NCBI GenBank assembly: GCA_027490555.1
Contig: JAIXXW010000050.1
Location: 1-14,230, forward strand
Length of the DNA stretch: 14,230 bases
Source: Comamonadaceae bacterium
Lineage (GTDB): Bacteria; Pseudomonadota; Gammaproteobacteria; Burkholderiales; Burkholderiaceae_C
Direction of reading: 5' to 3'
Part shown: piece by piece, positions 1 to 5,749 of the stretch
How positions within the stretch are numbered: the stretch's first letter is position 1
Layout of the letters: the number at the start of each line of letters is the position of its first letter
Position numbers and translations under genes: made by a program
The notes under the pieces: model-generated
What the model was told of the DNA's origin: nothing
The model's input: only the letters and a program-made list of their open reading frames with translations
Databases searched by the model: none

Positions 1-119
1 GCTCTGATCCTCACCTCACGGTGGAGAGGTGTTACCTCCTACGCTGTCCTGTGCAGTCCGGACGTTCCTCCAGTGCCTCCTTTCGGAGATTGCACCAGCG
101 GCGGTCTGGCGAGCTTCAC
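1..119 (-). ncRNA. rnpB: RNase P RNA, 5' part (cut by window edge)
   Basis: This is the catalytic RNA of ribonuclease P, which removes 5' leaders from tRNA precursors. Read on the minus strand, it begins with GAAGCTCGCCAGACCGCCGC near 117, close to the E. coli 5' end GAAGCTGACCAGACAGTCGC. The hallmark conserved block GAGGAACGTCCGGACTG follows at 70-54, then CACAGGACAG and the stem GAGGTAACACCTC (38-26). The GGATCAGAGC at the edge leads toward the expected CAGAG(C)AACAGAG element. Only about 120 nt of an RNA that is usually 340-400 nt long are present; the rest lies left of the window. The 5' end is placed at 119-117 from the -10 element at 126-131 and from family similarity. No protein-coding gene is credible across this stretch. 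Confidence 0.93.
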
Positions 120-125
120 GGTCGG

Positions 126-131
126 ATTATC
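126..131 (-). promoter_or_regulatory. Probable -10 element of rnpB
   Basis: The minus strand reads GATAAT at 131-126. This places a transcription start about 7 nt downstream, at 119-117, exactly where the RNase P RNA 5' end is expected. I see no good -35 hexamer at the usual spacing (149-154 reads GCGCCG), so only the -10 is called. Confidence 0.5.
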
Positions 132-139
132 GCCTGCCC

Positions 140-250
140 GCCAGGCTGCGGCGCTCGGCCCATGAGGAAGGCCTGCGGGTGGGCCTCTCCCCGGGCGCCA
201 CGCTGGCGGCCACGGCCCAGAAACTGCCCGATGTGCCGGCCGGGGCCAAG
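140..250 (+). pseudogene. Possible remnant of a cysteine-synthase-like C-terminus
   Basis: Between the rnpB 5' end and the next gene, one plus-strand frame reads ARLRRSAHEEGLRVGLSPGA, followed by TLAATAQKL. This recalls the phosphate-binding region of PLP-dependent cysteine synthases (ARxLAxEEGLxVGxSSGAALAAA), which lies near their C-terminus. The usual continuation (VVILPDTGERYLS) is absent: the frame runs into unrelated sequence and the flavoprotein start region. There is no start codon of its own with a ribosome binding site. I read it as a decayed fragment left by an old rearrangement beside rnpB. The match is about 30 residues judged from memory, so chance similarity in a G+C-rich frame is a real alternative. 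Confidence 0.25.
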
Positions 251-261
251 GGGCAGGCTGA

Positions 262-267
262 GATAAT
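262..267 (+). promoter_or_regulatory. Possible -10 element upstream of the FAD protein gene
   Basis: GATAAT lies 41 bases before the ATG at 309. It matches the -10 hexamers suggested here for rnpB and glmU. No convincing -35 element is visible at 16-18 bp spacing, so support is limited to the -10 match and its position. Confidence 0.3.
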
Positions 268-308
268 CTCCCTCACTTGCTTGATGACCACAAGCCACAG
301 AGGTTGCC

Positions 309-2135
309 ATGATCCGGATTGCTGAACTCAAACTCCCCTTGTCGGCCCTGCCGGTCCAAGTGCGGCGCGCTGCCGATGCGCCCGCCGAAACCGAGCAGGA
401 CCGTCTGCCCACAGCACATCCCGAAGCGGCCCTGCGCGAGCTGGCGGCGCAGGCCCTGGGCATCGCCCCCGCCGACATCGCCACGCTGAATGTCTTCAAA
501 CGCAGCTTTGATGCCCGAAAAGCCGATCTGCGGGCGGTCTACATCGTGGACGTGACCCTGAGCCAGGCCCAGGCCGAGCCGCACTTGCTGCAGAAATTCC
601 AAAAGCACCCGCACATCCAGCCCACACCTGACATGGCCTGGCATCCGCCCTGCCAGGCCCCCGCCGCTTGGGGTGCGCAAGAGGGTGAGCGTCCGGTGGT
701 GGTCGGCTTTGGGCCTTGCGGCATGTTCGCCGCATTGACCCTGGCGCAAATGGGCTTTCGACCCATCGTGCTGGAACGCGGCAAGCCGGTGCGCGAGCGC
801 ACCAAGGACACCTGGGGGCTGTGGCGCAAGAAAACACTCCACCCCGAGAGCCATGTGCAGTTTGGCGAGGGCGGCGCGGGCACTTTCAGCGATGGCAAGC
901 TCTACAGCCAGATCAAGGACACGCGGCACCTGGGCCGCAAAGTCATTGAGGAGTTCGTCAAGGCCGGTGCCCCCGCCGACATCCTGTACGCCGCACACCC
1001 GCACATCGGCACCTTCAAGCTGGTCAAGGTGGTCGAGCACATCCGCCAACACATCATCGACCTGGGCGGCGAGATCCGCTTCGAGCAACGCGTGACCGAT
1101 GTGCTGCTGGCCCCCAGCGCCAATGGCCAGCAACTGACCGGGCTGCAGGTGCTGGACCTGCGCACAGGCCACAGCCAGACCCTGCCCACGCGCCACGCGG
1201 TGCTGGCGCTTGGCCACAGCGCGCGCGACACCTTTGTCATGCTGCACCGCCGTGGTGTGGCCATGCAGGCCAAACCTTTTTCGATCGGCGTGCGCATCGA
1301 GCACCCGCAAAGCGTGATCGACCAGGCCCGCTGGGGCCGACATGCCGGCCACCCCTTGCTGGGTGCGGCCGATTACAAGCTGGTGCACCATGCGCAAAAC
1401 GGCCGGGCCGTTTACAGCTTTTGCATGTGCCCCGGCGGCACGGTGGTGGCCGCCACCAGCGAACCGGGCCGCGTGGTCACCAACGGCATGAGCCAGTACT
1501 CGCGCAACGAGCGCAATGCCAACGCCGGCATGGTGGTGGCCATCGACCCGCCCGACTACCCGCTGGACACCGCCGCCTGGCAAGCCGCTTTTGGCGAACA
1601 GGAGGGCCTGCAACTGGCCCAGCAAGCCCAGCGCCTGAGCGCACAACAGCCGCCTGCGGTGCACCCGCTGGCCGGGATCGTGCTCCAGCGGCAGCTGGAG
1701 ACGCGGGCTTTTGAGGTGGGCGGCGGCAACTACGAAGCCCCCGGCCAGTTGGTGGGCGACTTTCTGGCCCAGCGCCCCTCCACCGCCTGGGGCAGCGTGC
1801 AGCCCTCTTACAAGCCCGGCGTCAAACTGGTCGATCTGGCCGATGTGCTGCCCGACTACGCTGTGGCCGCCATGCGCGAAGCGCTGCCGGTGTTTGGCCG
1901 CAAAATCAAAGGCTACGACATGGACGATGCGGTGATGACCGGTGTGGAAACACGCACCTCCTCGCCCCTGCGCATCCCGCGCGGTGATGACTTCCAGAGC
2001 ACCAACACCCAAGGCCTGTACCCGGCTGGCGAAGGGGCCAGTTATGCGGGCGGCATCCTGTCTGCGGGGGTGGACGGGATCAAAGTGGCCGAGTCGCTGG
2101 GCCGGGCCCTGTTGGCCCCTGCGGCCGCCTCATGA
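309..2135 (+). CDS. FAD-dependent oxidoreductase of COG2509 type, 608 aa
   Basis: This is a large flavoprotein whose substrate is not known; the family is annotated as NAD(P)/FAD-dependent dehydrogenase. A domain of about 110 residues comes first. The dinucleotide-binding motif VVVGFGPCGMFAAL (GxGxxG) follows near residues 129-143, ending in ...FRPIVLERG, the acidic end of the second strand. The conserved block FGEGGAGTFSDGKLYSQIKD follows. A second flavin-contact motif, GLYPAGEGASYAGGILSAG, lies near the C-terminus. The full length is typical of the family. There is no signal peptide, so it is probably cytoplasmic. The ATG is supported by AGAGG at 299-303 with 5 nt spacing. Its stop shares the palindrome TCATGA with the stop of the convergent regulator gene, so the two genes overlap by 6 bp. 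The family assignment is confident; the reaction is unknown. Confidence 0.88.
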   Translation: MIRIAELKLPLSALPVQVRRAADAPAETEQDRLPTAHPEAALRELAAQALGIAPADIATLNVFKRSFDARKADLRAVYIVDVTLSQAQAEPHLLQKFQKHPHIQPTPDMAWHPPCQAPAAWGAQEGERPVVVGFGPCGMFAALTLAQMGFRPIVLERGKPVRERTKDTWGLWRKKTLHPESHVQFGEGGAGTFSDGKLYSQIKDTRHLGRKVIEEFVKAGAPADILYAAHPHIGTFKLVKVVEHIRQHIIDLGGEIRFEQRVTDVLLAPSANGQQLTGLQVLDLRTGHSQTLPTRHAVLALGHSARDTFVMLHRRGVAMQAKPFSIGVRIEHPQSVIDQARWGRHAGHPLLGAADYKLVHHAQNGRAVYSFCMCPGGTVVAATSEPGRVVTNGMSQYSRNERNANAGMVVAIDPPDYPLDTAAWQAAFGEQEGLQLAQQAQRLSAQQPPAVHPLAGIVLQRQLETRAFEVGGGNYEAPGQLVGDFLAQRPSTAWGSVQPSYKPGVKLVDLADVLPDYAVAAMREALPVFGRKIKGYDMDDAVMTGVETRTSSPLRIPRGDDFQSTNTQGLYPAGEGASYAGGILSAGVDGIKVAESLGRALLAPAAAS

Positions 2136-2855
2136 GCCTGGGGCTGCGTCCTGCCGCCTGACCAGGGGGTGACAGGCACAGGCCTCATCGGACAATGCGG
2201 TCCATGACTGGACCTCCAGGGTGGCCGAGTCACCCTGTCCACTCTGGGTCACGGCCCCCTGGCTCTCCAGCGTCTGCCAGGCGCTGCGCCAGACCTGCGG
2301 GGTCCAGCCCAGCCCCTCACGCAAGGCGGCGACGGGCATCTTCAGCGCTGCCGTGGCGCTGTGGTGCCGGGCGATGAGCAGGCAACTGGCCAGTCTTTGG
2401 GCAGCGCTGTGGGTCTGGGCACACAAAGCCATGCGGGCCATCTGGGTCACCAATTGCTGGTGGCTGCCCGCCACCTGCAACCACCACTCGGCCAGGGGCA
2501 CGTCGCTTGCGCGCACCCGCGCCTCGGACACGCGCATGGCGTGGCCGGGGACCAGCACCTGGGTCAGAAAACCGCTGGCCTTGGCCTGCCGCGGTGACCA
2601 CACGCTGTGGCAGCCCAAAAAGGCCAGCGGGGTGCTGTGGGGTGTCCGGGAGACGTCCACCGAGGCGAGCCGGGACAAGCTCAACAAGCCTGTTTCAGGA
2701 AAAACCAGGTCGTCTTCGTCGGTGGGGTCCGCGCCGGGCCAGGGCCCCGGCTGGAGATCCACACGCTGACAGGCAGGCCTCAGTTCGGGTGCCCACCGTT
2801 GCAAAGCCTGCAGCAGTGAATTGCTTGAAGGGGTGTGGATCACGTTGCTTGGCAC
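2130..2855 (-). CDS. Crp/Fnr-family transcriptional regulator with divergent HTH, 241 aa
   Basis: This is a one-component regulator of the Crp/Fnr superfamily. The effector-domain signature is DLVFPETGLLSL (residues 49-60), like the FPxSGxVSL motif in related proteins. The dimer helix region is residues 127-165 (HQQLVTQMARMALCAQTHSA). A winged helix lies at about 173-203 (MPVAALREGLGWTPQVWRSA). Its recognition helix lacks the usual GVRR.GVT pattern that its neighbour keeps. Cysteines do not form an FNR-type iron-sulphur pattern. The GTG at 2855 is the first possible start, because the codon before it is TGA; no clear ribosome binding site is seen. The gene is divergent from a second Crp/Fnr-type gene and convergent with the flavoprotein gene. 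A palindrome at 2881-2900 sits just upstream, where it would overlap this gene's promoter. Confidence 0.8.
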   Translation of the reverse strand: MPSNVIHTPSSNSLLQALQRWAPELRPACQRVDLQPGPWPGADPTDEDDLVFPETGLLSLSRLASVDVSRTPHSTPLAFLGCHSVWSPRQAKASGFLTQVLVPGHAMRVSEARVRASDVPLAEWWLQVAGSHQQLVTQMARMALCAQTHSAAQRLASCLLIARHHSATAALKMPVAALREGLGWTPQVWRSAWQTLESQGAVTQSGQGDSATLEVQSWTALSDEACACHPLVRRQDAAPGS

Positions 2856-2876
2856 TCACAGGGGCTGTTTCCCAGG

Positions 2877-2882
2877 ATTCTA
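2877..2882 (-). promoter_or_regulatory. Possible -10 element for the leftward Crp/Fnr gene
   Basis: The minus strand reads TAGAAT at 2882-2877, five of six matches to TATAAT. This would put the transcript start near 2870, about 15 nt before the GTG at 2855. The -35 region is weak (ATTTTA or CATTTT around 2899-2905). The perfect palindrome at 2881-2900 fills the space between -10 and -35, a position where a bound protein would repress. Confidence 0.35.
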
Positions 2883-2900
2883 TGTTCTTTAGCGAACATA
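2881..2900. promoter_or_regulatory. Perfect palindrome, likely Crp/Fnr-type operator
   Basis: TATGTTC (2881-2887), six bases TTTAGC, then GAACATA (2894-2900) form a perfect 7-bp inverted repeat. The inner TGTTC-N6-GAACA has the same 5-6-5 geometry as the Crp consensus TGTGA-N6-TCACA. It lies between two divergent Crp/Fnr-family genes. Its centre is about 63 bp before the predicted start of the rightward gene (class I activator distance) and between the -10 and -35 of the leftward one. A related half-site, CGAACTTA, occurs at 2936-2943 beside the rightward -10. The sequence is seen directly; the binding protein is inferred. Confidence 0.6.
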
Positions 2901-2919
2901 AAATGGACTGAAAACCTGG

Positions 2920-2947
2920 TTTACTCAGGATTTACCGAACTTATACT
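2920..2947 (+). promoter_or_regulatory. Predicted sigma-70 promoter of the rightward Crp/Fnr gene
   Basis: TTTACT at 2920-2925 (four of six to TTGACA) and TATACT at 2942-2947 (five of six to TATAAT) are 16 bp apart. Transcription would start near 2954, leaving a leader of about 70 nt before the coding region. The weak -35 and the palindrome about 63 bp upstream fit an activator-dependent promoter. Confidence 0.45.
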
Positions 2948-3024
2948 GAGAGGCTTCTCGCGGTGTCCTCTTTCTTCCCCGTTCCGGTTGTGAACCCTCC
3001 AGCTCTCGGACCCTTGGTGCAAAG

Positions 3025-3684
3025 GTGTTTTTGGTGAACCTTTCAGACACAGGGCTCATGTCTCAGCTGCCCCAGCAGGAATGCGAACTGCTGGTCAGGC
3101 TGTGTGAGCCCACCACCTTGAAAGCCGGACAATTGCTGGGCGTGCAGGGCAGCGAGGCCTGGGTGTATCTGCTGGCCGGCGCCACCGTGGCCCTGATGGT
3201 GAACGACCAGCACGGTGCAGGCTTGGCCGTTGGCCTGCTGGGTGCCGACCATGCGGTGGGCCTGGAAAATGTGCTGGACAACAGCCCAGCGGACATCCAG
3301 CACCGGGTCCAGACCGAGGGGCCGGCCTGGTGTGTCAAGGCCCTGGCCCTGAGAACCCTGGCGCTGGAGCAGCCGGCCATTTTGAGCGCCATCTCCCGCC
3401 AGATGTGGGGGCTGGTGACGCATGTGGCCACATTTGCAGCCAGCATCCAGACCCTGGATGTCCAGGGCAGGCTGGCCGCCTGGCTGCTGCTGTCGGCGCA
3501 GACCGCCGAGACCACCACCTTGCAACTGACCCACGATCACCTTGCCCACATGCTGGGCGTGAGGCGGGTCAGCATCACCCTGGCGGCGGGACAGCTGCGC
3601 GATCAAGGCCTGCTGGCTTACTCACGCGGACAGGTTCAACTGCTGGACCTGCCAGGCCTGCACCAAGCAGCCCAGCCCCGCTGA
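3025..3684 (+). CDS. Crp/Fnr-family transcriptional regulator, up to 219 aa
   Basis: This is a Crp/Fnr-superfamily regulator with a well-kept DNA-binding domain. Residues about 12-110 form the cyclic-nucleotide-type beta-barrel, with KAGQLLGVQGSEAWVYLLAG as its early strands. Helices up to about 160 make the dimer interface. The winged helix is residues 167-203 (LQLTHDHLAHMLGVRRVSIT), with the DNA-contacting GVRR at 178-181. Cysteines 20, 27 and 103 do not form an FNR iron-sulphur motif, and the ligand cannot be read from the sequence. The start is uncertain: GTG 3025, TTG 3031, GTG 3034 and ATG 3058 are in frame. AAAGG at 3021-3025 fits TTG 3031 or GTG 3034 best, giving 217 or 216 residues. 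The gene is divergent from a related but more degenerate regulator, and the palindrome between them suggests cross- or autoregulation. Confidence 0.85.
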   Translation: MFLVNLSDTGLMSQLPQQECELLVRLCEPTTLKAGQLLGVQGSEAWVYLLAGATVALMVNDQHGAGLAVGLLGADHAVGLENVLDNSPADIQHRVQTEGPAWCVKALALRTLALEQPAILSAISRQMWGLVTHVATFAASIQTLDVQGRLAAWLLLSAQTAETTTLQLTHDHLAHMLGVRRVSITLAAGQLRDQGLLAYSRGQVQLLDLPGLHQAAQPR

Positions 3685-3705
3685 GCGGCCCCTTGGGCAC
3701 CGGGT

Positions 3706-3745
3706 GGCCGGGCGCCGGCCAGCATTGCGGGCCTGGTGGCAGGCC
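3706..3745. terminator. Two G+C-rich hairpins between convergent genes
   Basis: GGCCGG-GCG-CCGGCC (3706-3720) and GGCCTG-GTGG-CAGGCC (3730-3745) are two perfect 6-bp stems. They lie in the 82-bp gap between the ends of the rightward Crp/Fnr gene and the leftward response regulator gene. No T-run follows on either strand, so these are not classical intrinsic terminators. They may still slow polymerase from both sides or protect mRNA 3' ends. Confidence 0.3.
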
Positions 3746-3766
3746 AGCGCAGCGCCTGGCCCAGGG

Positions 3767-4411
3767 CTACACCGAGACCATCTGGTTGCGGATGGCGTAA
3801 CGGGTCAGGTCTGCCACCTTGTGCAAGCCGACTTTGCGCATGATGTTGCGCCGGTGCACCTCCACCGTGCTCGGCGCGATTTGCAAGTTGCGTGCGATTT
3901 CCTTGGAAGAAAAACCGTCGGCAATCAAGCGCAACACCTGCTCTTCGCGGTCCCCCAGATGGCCCTTGCCCAGGTGCTCGCCCGAGCGGATTTTGCGCAC
4001 CGACGCCATCATGTGCGCAGCGGCCGTCGGGCACAGGTAGAGCCGACCGGCGGCCACCGAACGGATGGCCGTCAACATCTCGTCGATGCTGCTGGTGGTG
4101 GAGACATAGCCCTTGGCACCTGCGTCCAGGATTTCGATGATCGAATGGCGATCGGTATCGCCCGAAAAAGCCACCATGTGGGGGCTGGGCGAACACTGGG
4201 CGATCTTTTGCATCAAAGACAAGTCCTGCTGGACGTTGGCGTGCAGGCCGATCAACAACACGTCGGGCTGGGCTTCGTGGCACAGGGACAGTGTTTTTTC
4301 ATCGCTGTCGGACATGCCCACCAGGTTGATGTCCGGATGGGTGCGCAAGATGGCGGCGATGCCCTCTGTGACAACCCGGTGCTTGGACGACAACAAAACG
4401 CGAATGGACAT
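3767..4411 (-). CDS. NarL/LuxR-type response regulator with degenerate receiver, 214 aa
   Basis: The protein has a receiver fold (1-125) and a LuxR-type helix-turn-helix (152-195, LGDREEQVLRLIADGFSSKE then IAPSTVEVHRRNIMRKVGL). The receiver has lost its chemistry. The acidic pair before His11 is Ser9-Lys10 (LLSSKH instead of LxDDH). The phosphoacceptor aspartate is Gly55 (VLLIGL instead of VLMDL). The conserved lysine is Thr105 (GYVSTT instead of GYLLKD). Only the switch Ser83 remains. It should therefore act without phosphotransfer. I chose ATG 4411 over an upstream in-frame start at 4483 because AGGAG lies 7 nt before it and the receiver begins right after. It is the last of three minus-strand genes, 175 bp from the previous one, so it may have its own promoter. 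Confidence 0.88.
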   Translation of the reverse strand: MSIRVLLSSKHRVVTEGIAAILRTHPDINLVGMSDSDEKTLSLCHEAQPDVLLIGLHANVQQDLSLMQKIAQCSPSPHMVAFSGDTDRHSIIEILDAGAKGYVSTTSSIDEMLTAIRSVAAGRLYLCPTAAAHMMASVRKIRSGEHLGKGHLGDREEQVLRLIADGFSSKEIARNLQIAPSTVEVHRRNIMRKVGLHKVADLTRYAIRNQMVSV

Positions 4412-4548
4412 GAAGATGCTCCTTTTCAAACGGGGAAACCGGCCCAGCCCCTGTGGCAACCCTGCACACACAGGACCTTGCATCCGCAGCGGCCATCGCT
4501 TGGGATGGCATGGCGGTGGGTTTCACTGTAGGAAAAAATCCATCTGCC

Positions 4549-4570
4549 GACTGTTCGAAACAGCACAGTC
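4549..4570. repeat. Inverted repeat upstream of the pseudo-receiver regulator
   Basis: GACTGT (4549-4554) and ACAGTC (4565-4570) are inverted arms 10 bp apart, and CTGTT-CGA-AACAG (4551-4563) is nested inside. It lies in the 175-bp gap between the histidine-rich gene and the regulator gene, which otherwise shows only the AGGAG site at its end. On the minus strand a T6 run follows the arms after 9 nt. It could be an operator or a weak terminator. Confidence 0.3.
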
Positions 4571-4586
4571 ACCCGCACTTCGTGGC

Positions 4587-4880
4587 TCAGTGCACACCCG
4601 AGCCGGAGGGCGGCCGGGCAGACAAGGCCGCCAGCGGTTTGACCGCCTCCAGCTTTTCGGCGATGTCCAGCACGTCCTTCAAATGCGCGTGGGCATTGAA
4701 GCTGTGGTGCTTGGACAGCTTGGCATGGTGCAAGGCGGCCTTGAACGCCCCCGCCTCGTGGTGGCGAGCGGCTTCCTTGTTGCGCTGGTAGGCGTGCAGC
4801 AATTCCTCTGAGGCCTGTTTGTAGTGATCACCCATGTGCTTCACATAGGCCGATTCCATGAGTTTGATTTCGTCTGTCAT
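4587..4880 (-). CDS. Small histidine-rich helical protein, 97 aa, function unknown
   Basis: I do not recognise a named family. The protein is soluble, with no signal peptide or membrane segment, and looks almost wholly alpha-helical up to about residue 88. Twelve of 97 residues are histidine. Pairs sit at 40-41, 51-52 and 58-59, with further single residues at 15, 19, 29, 64 and 66. The 11- and 7-residue spacing would place many of them on one face of a helix. That could bind metal or sense pH, but this is inference. AGGAG lies 5-6 nt before the ATG at 4880, a good site. The gene follows the canonical response regulator gene by 36 bp, so the two are probably co-transcribed. Confidence 0.72.
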   Translation of the reverse strand: MTDEIKLMESAYVKHMGDHYKQASEELLHAYQRNKEAARHHEAGAFKAALHHAKLSKHHSFNAHAHLKDVLDIAEKLEAVKPLAALSARPPSGSGVH

Positions 4881-4916
4881 AAGGTCTCCTGATCGATGGA
4901 CGGTGGTGAATGCGTT

Positions 4917-5555
4917 TCACAACAAGCCGTTGTCCTGCATGTAGCGCTGCAGCGACATGCGCCCGGGGCATTGCAGCTTTTGGTAGATGTGGTGCAGGTG
5001 CAGTTTGGCCGTGCCTTCGCTGATGAACAACTTGCTGGCGATTTTTTTGTTGGGCAAACCTTCGGTGACCATGCGGGCCACCATCATCTCTCTGGGCGTG
5101 AGCAGGGCGGCGGGATGGGACTTCTTGTTTTTCTGCCGCTCCAGCAAGATGGACATGGTCTGCAGGGTCAGGTCGCGGTCCAGCCATTTCTGGCCGGCAT
5201 GCACCGCCTGGATGCACCGCGCCAGCTCCTGCTGCGACTTGTCCTTGCCCACCAGACCCGGCACACCCGCGTCGATGATGCGCATGACATCGCCAATCGG
5301 CGCGTCGGTGAACACCACCGGCCGTGTGGGCATGTGCTGCTGCTGAAGGTCATCGAGCACCGCCCAACCGCTGCGGTCGCGCAAGGACACATCCATCACC
5401 AGGATGTCCGGGCGGTGTTGATGCACCGCCGCCAAGGCACCGTCGCCTGTGCTGGCACAGGCCTTGACGACAAATTCGGGGGATGTCTGCAAAACCTTTG
5501 ACAAGCCTTCCAGCACCACGGGATGGGGGTCCGCCAAAACCAGTTCAATGCTCAT
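4917..5555 (-). CDS. NarL/FixJ-type response regulator, 212 aa
   Basis: This is a two-component response regulator. Its receiver keeps the working residues: Asp9 (VLADPH, with the second pocket acid replaced by Pro10), phosphoacceptor Asp55 (ILVMDVSL), Thr83 (VVFTDA) and Lys104 (GLVGKD). A LuxR-type DNA-binding domain spans about 151-194 (LLTPREMMVARMVTEGLPNK, then ISEGTAKLHLHHIYQKL). No histidine kinase gene is in the window, so its partner is elsewhere. The start at 5555 is set by the receiver N-terminus (MSIELVLAD); the ribosome binding site is weak (AGAAAG). It heads a probable operon with the histidine-rich gene and perhaps the pseudo-receiver regulator. Upstream lies a 194-bp gap after the lon-like gene, in which I see no convincing promoter. 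Confidence 0.9.
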   Translation of the reverse strand: MSIELVLADPHPVVLEGLSKVLQTSPEFVVKACASTGDGALAAVHQHRPDILVMDVSLRDRSGWAVLDDLQQQHMPTRPVVFTDAPIGDVMRIIDAGVPGLVGKDKSQQELARCIQAVHAGQKWLDRDLTLQTMSILLERQKNKKSHPAALLTPREMMVARMVTEGLPNKKIASKLFISEGTAKLHLHHIYQKLQCPGRMSLQRYMQDNGLL

Positions 5556-5749
5556 GGGGGTTTCTTTCTGAAATGAAAATCACACTTGGACTTTTTCAGG
5601 GTGCAGGGGCCCATTGCCCAACAGCGCGCACCCACAGGTCCCGTGTGTTCACCACGATAGCCATGCCCTGGGCCATCCGAAATCCCTGCAAATGTCAAAA
5701 CCATTACTGCCAAACCAGTAGGTGGCCTGGATCAAGGTGTGCAGACCGT

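Noticed and set aside
273..2012. 579-codon open frame antisense to the flavoprotein
   Set aside because: It mirrors a well-recognised gene, its composition is Ala/Gly/His-rich as expected of the opposite strand of G+C-rich coding DNA, and it shows no family motif.
3025..3684. Oxygen-sensing FNR identity for the Crp/Fnr proteins
   Set aside because: Neither protein has the clustered N-terminal cysteines plus central cysteine needed for the iron-sulphur cluster.
4549..4570. LexA (SOS) box CTGT-N8-ACAG
   Set aside because: The CTGT and ACAG elements here are 10 bp apart in one reading and 5 bp in the other, not 8, so the consensus spacing fails.
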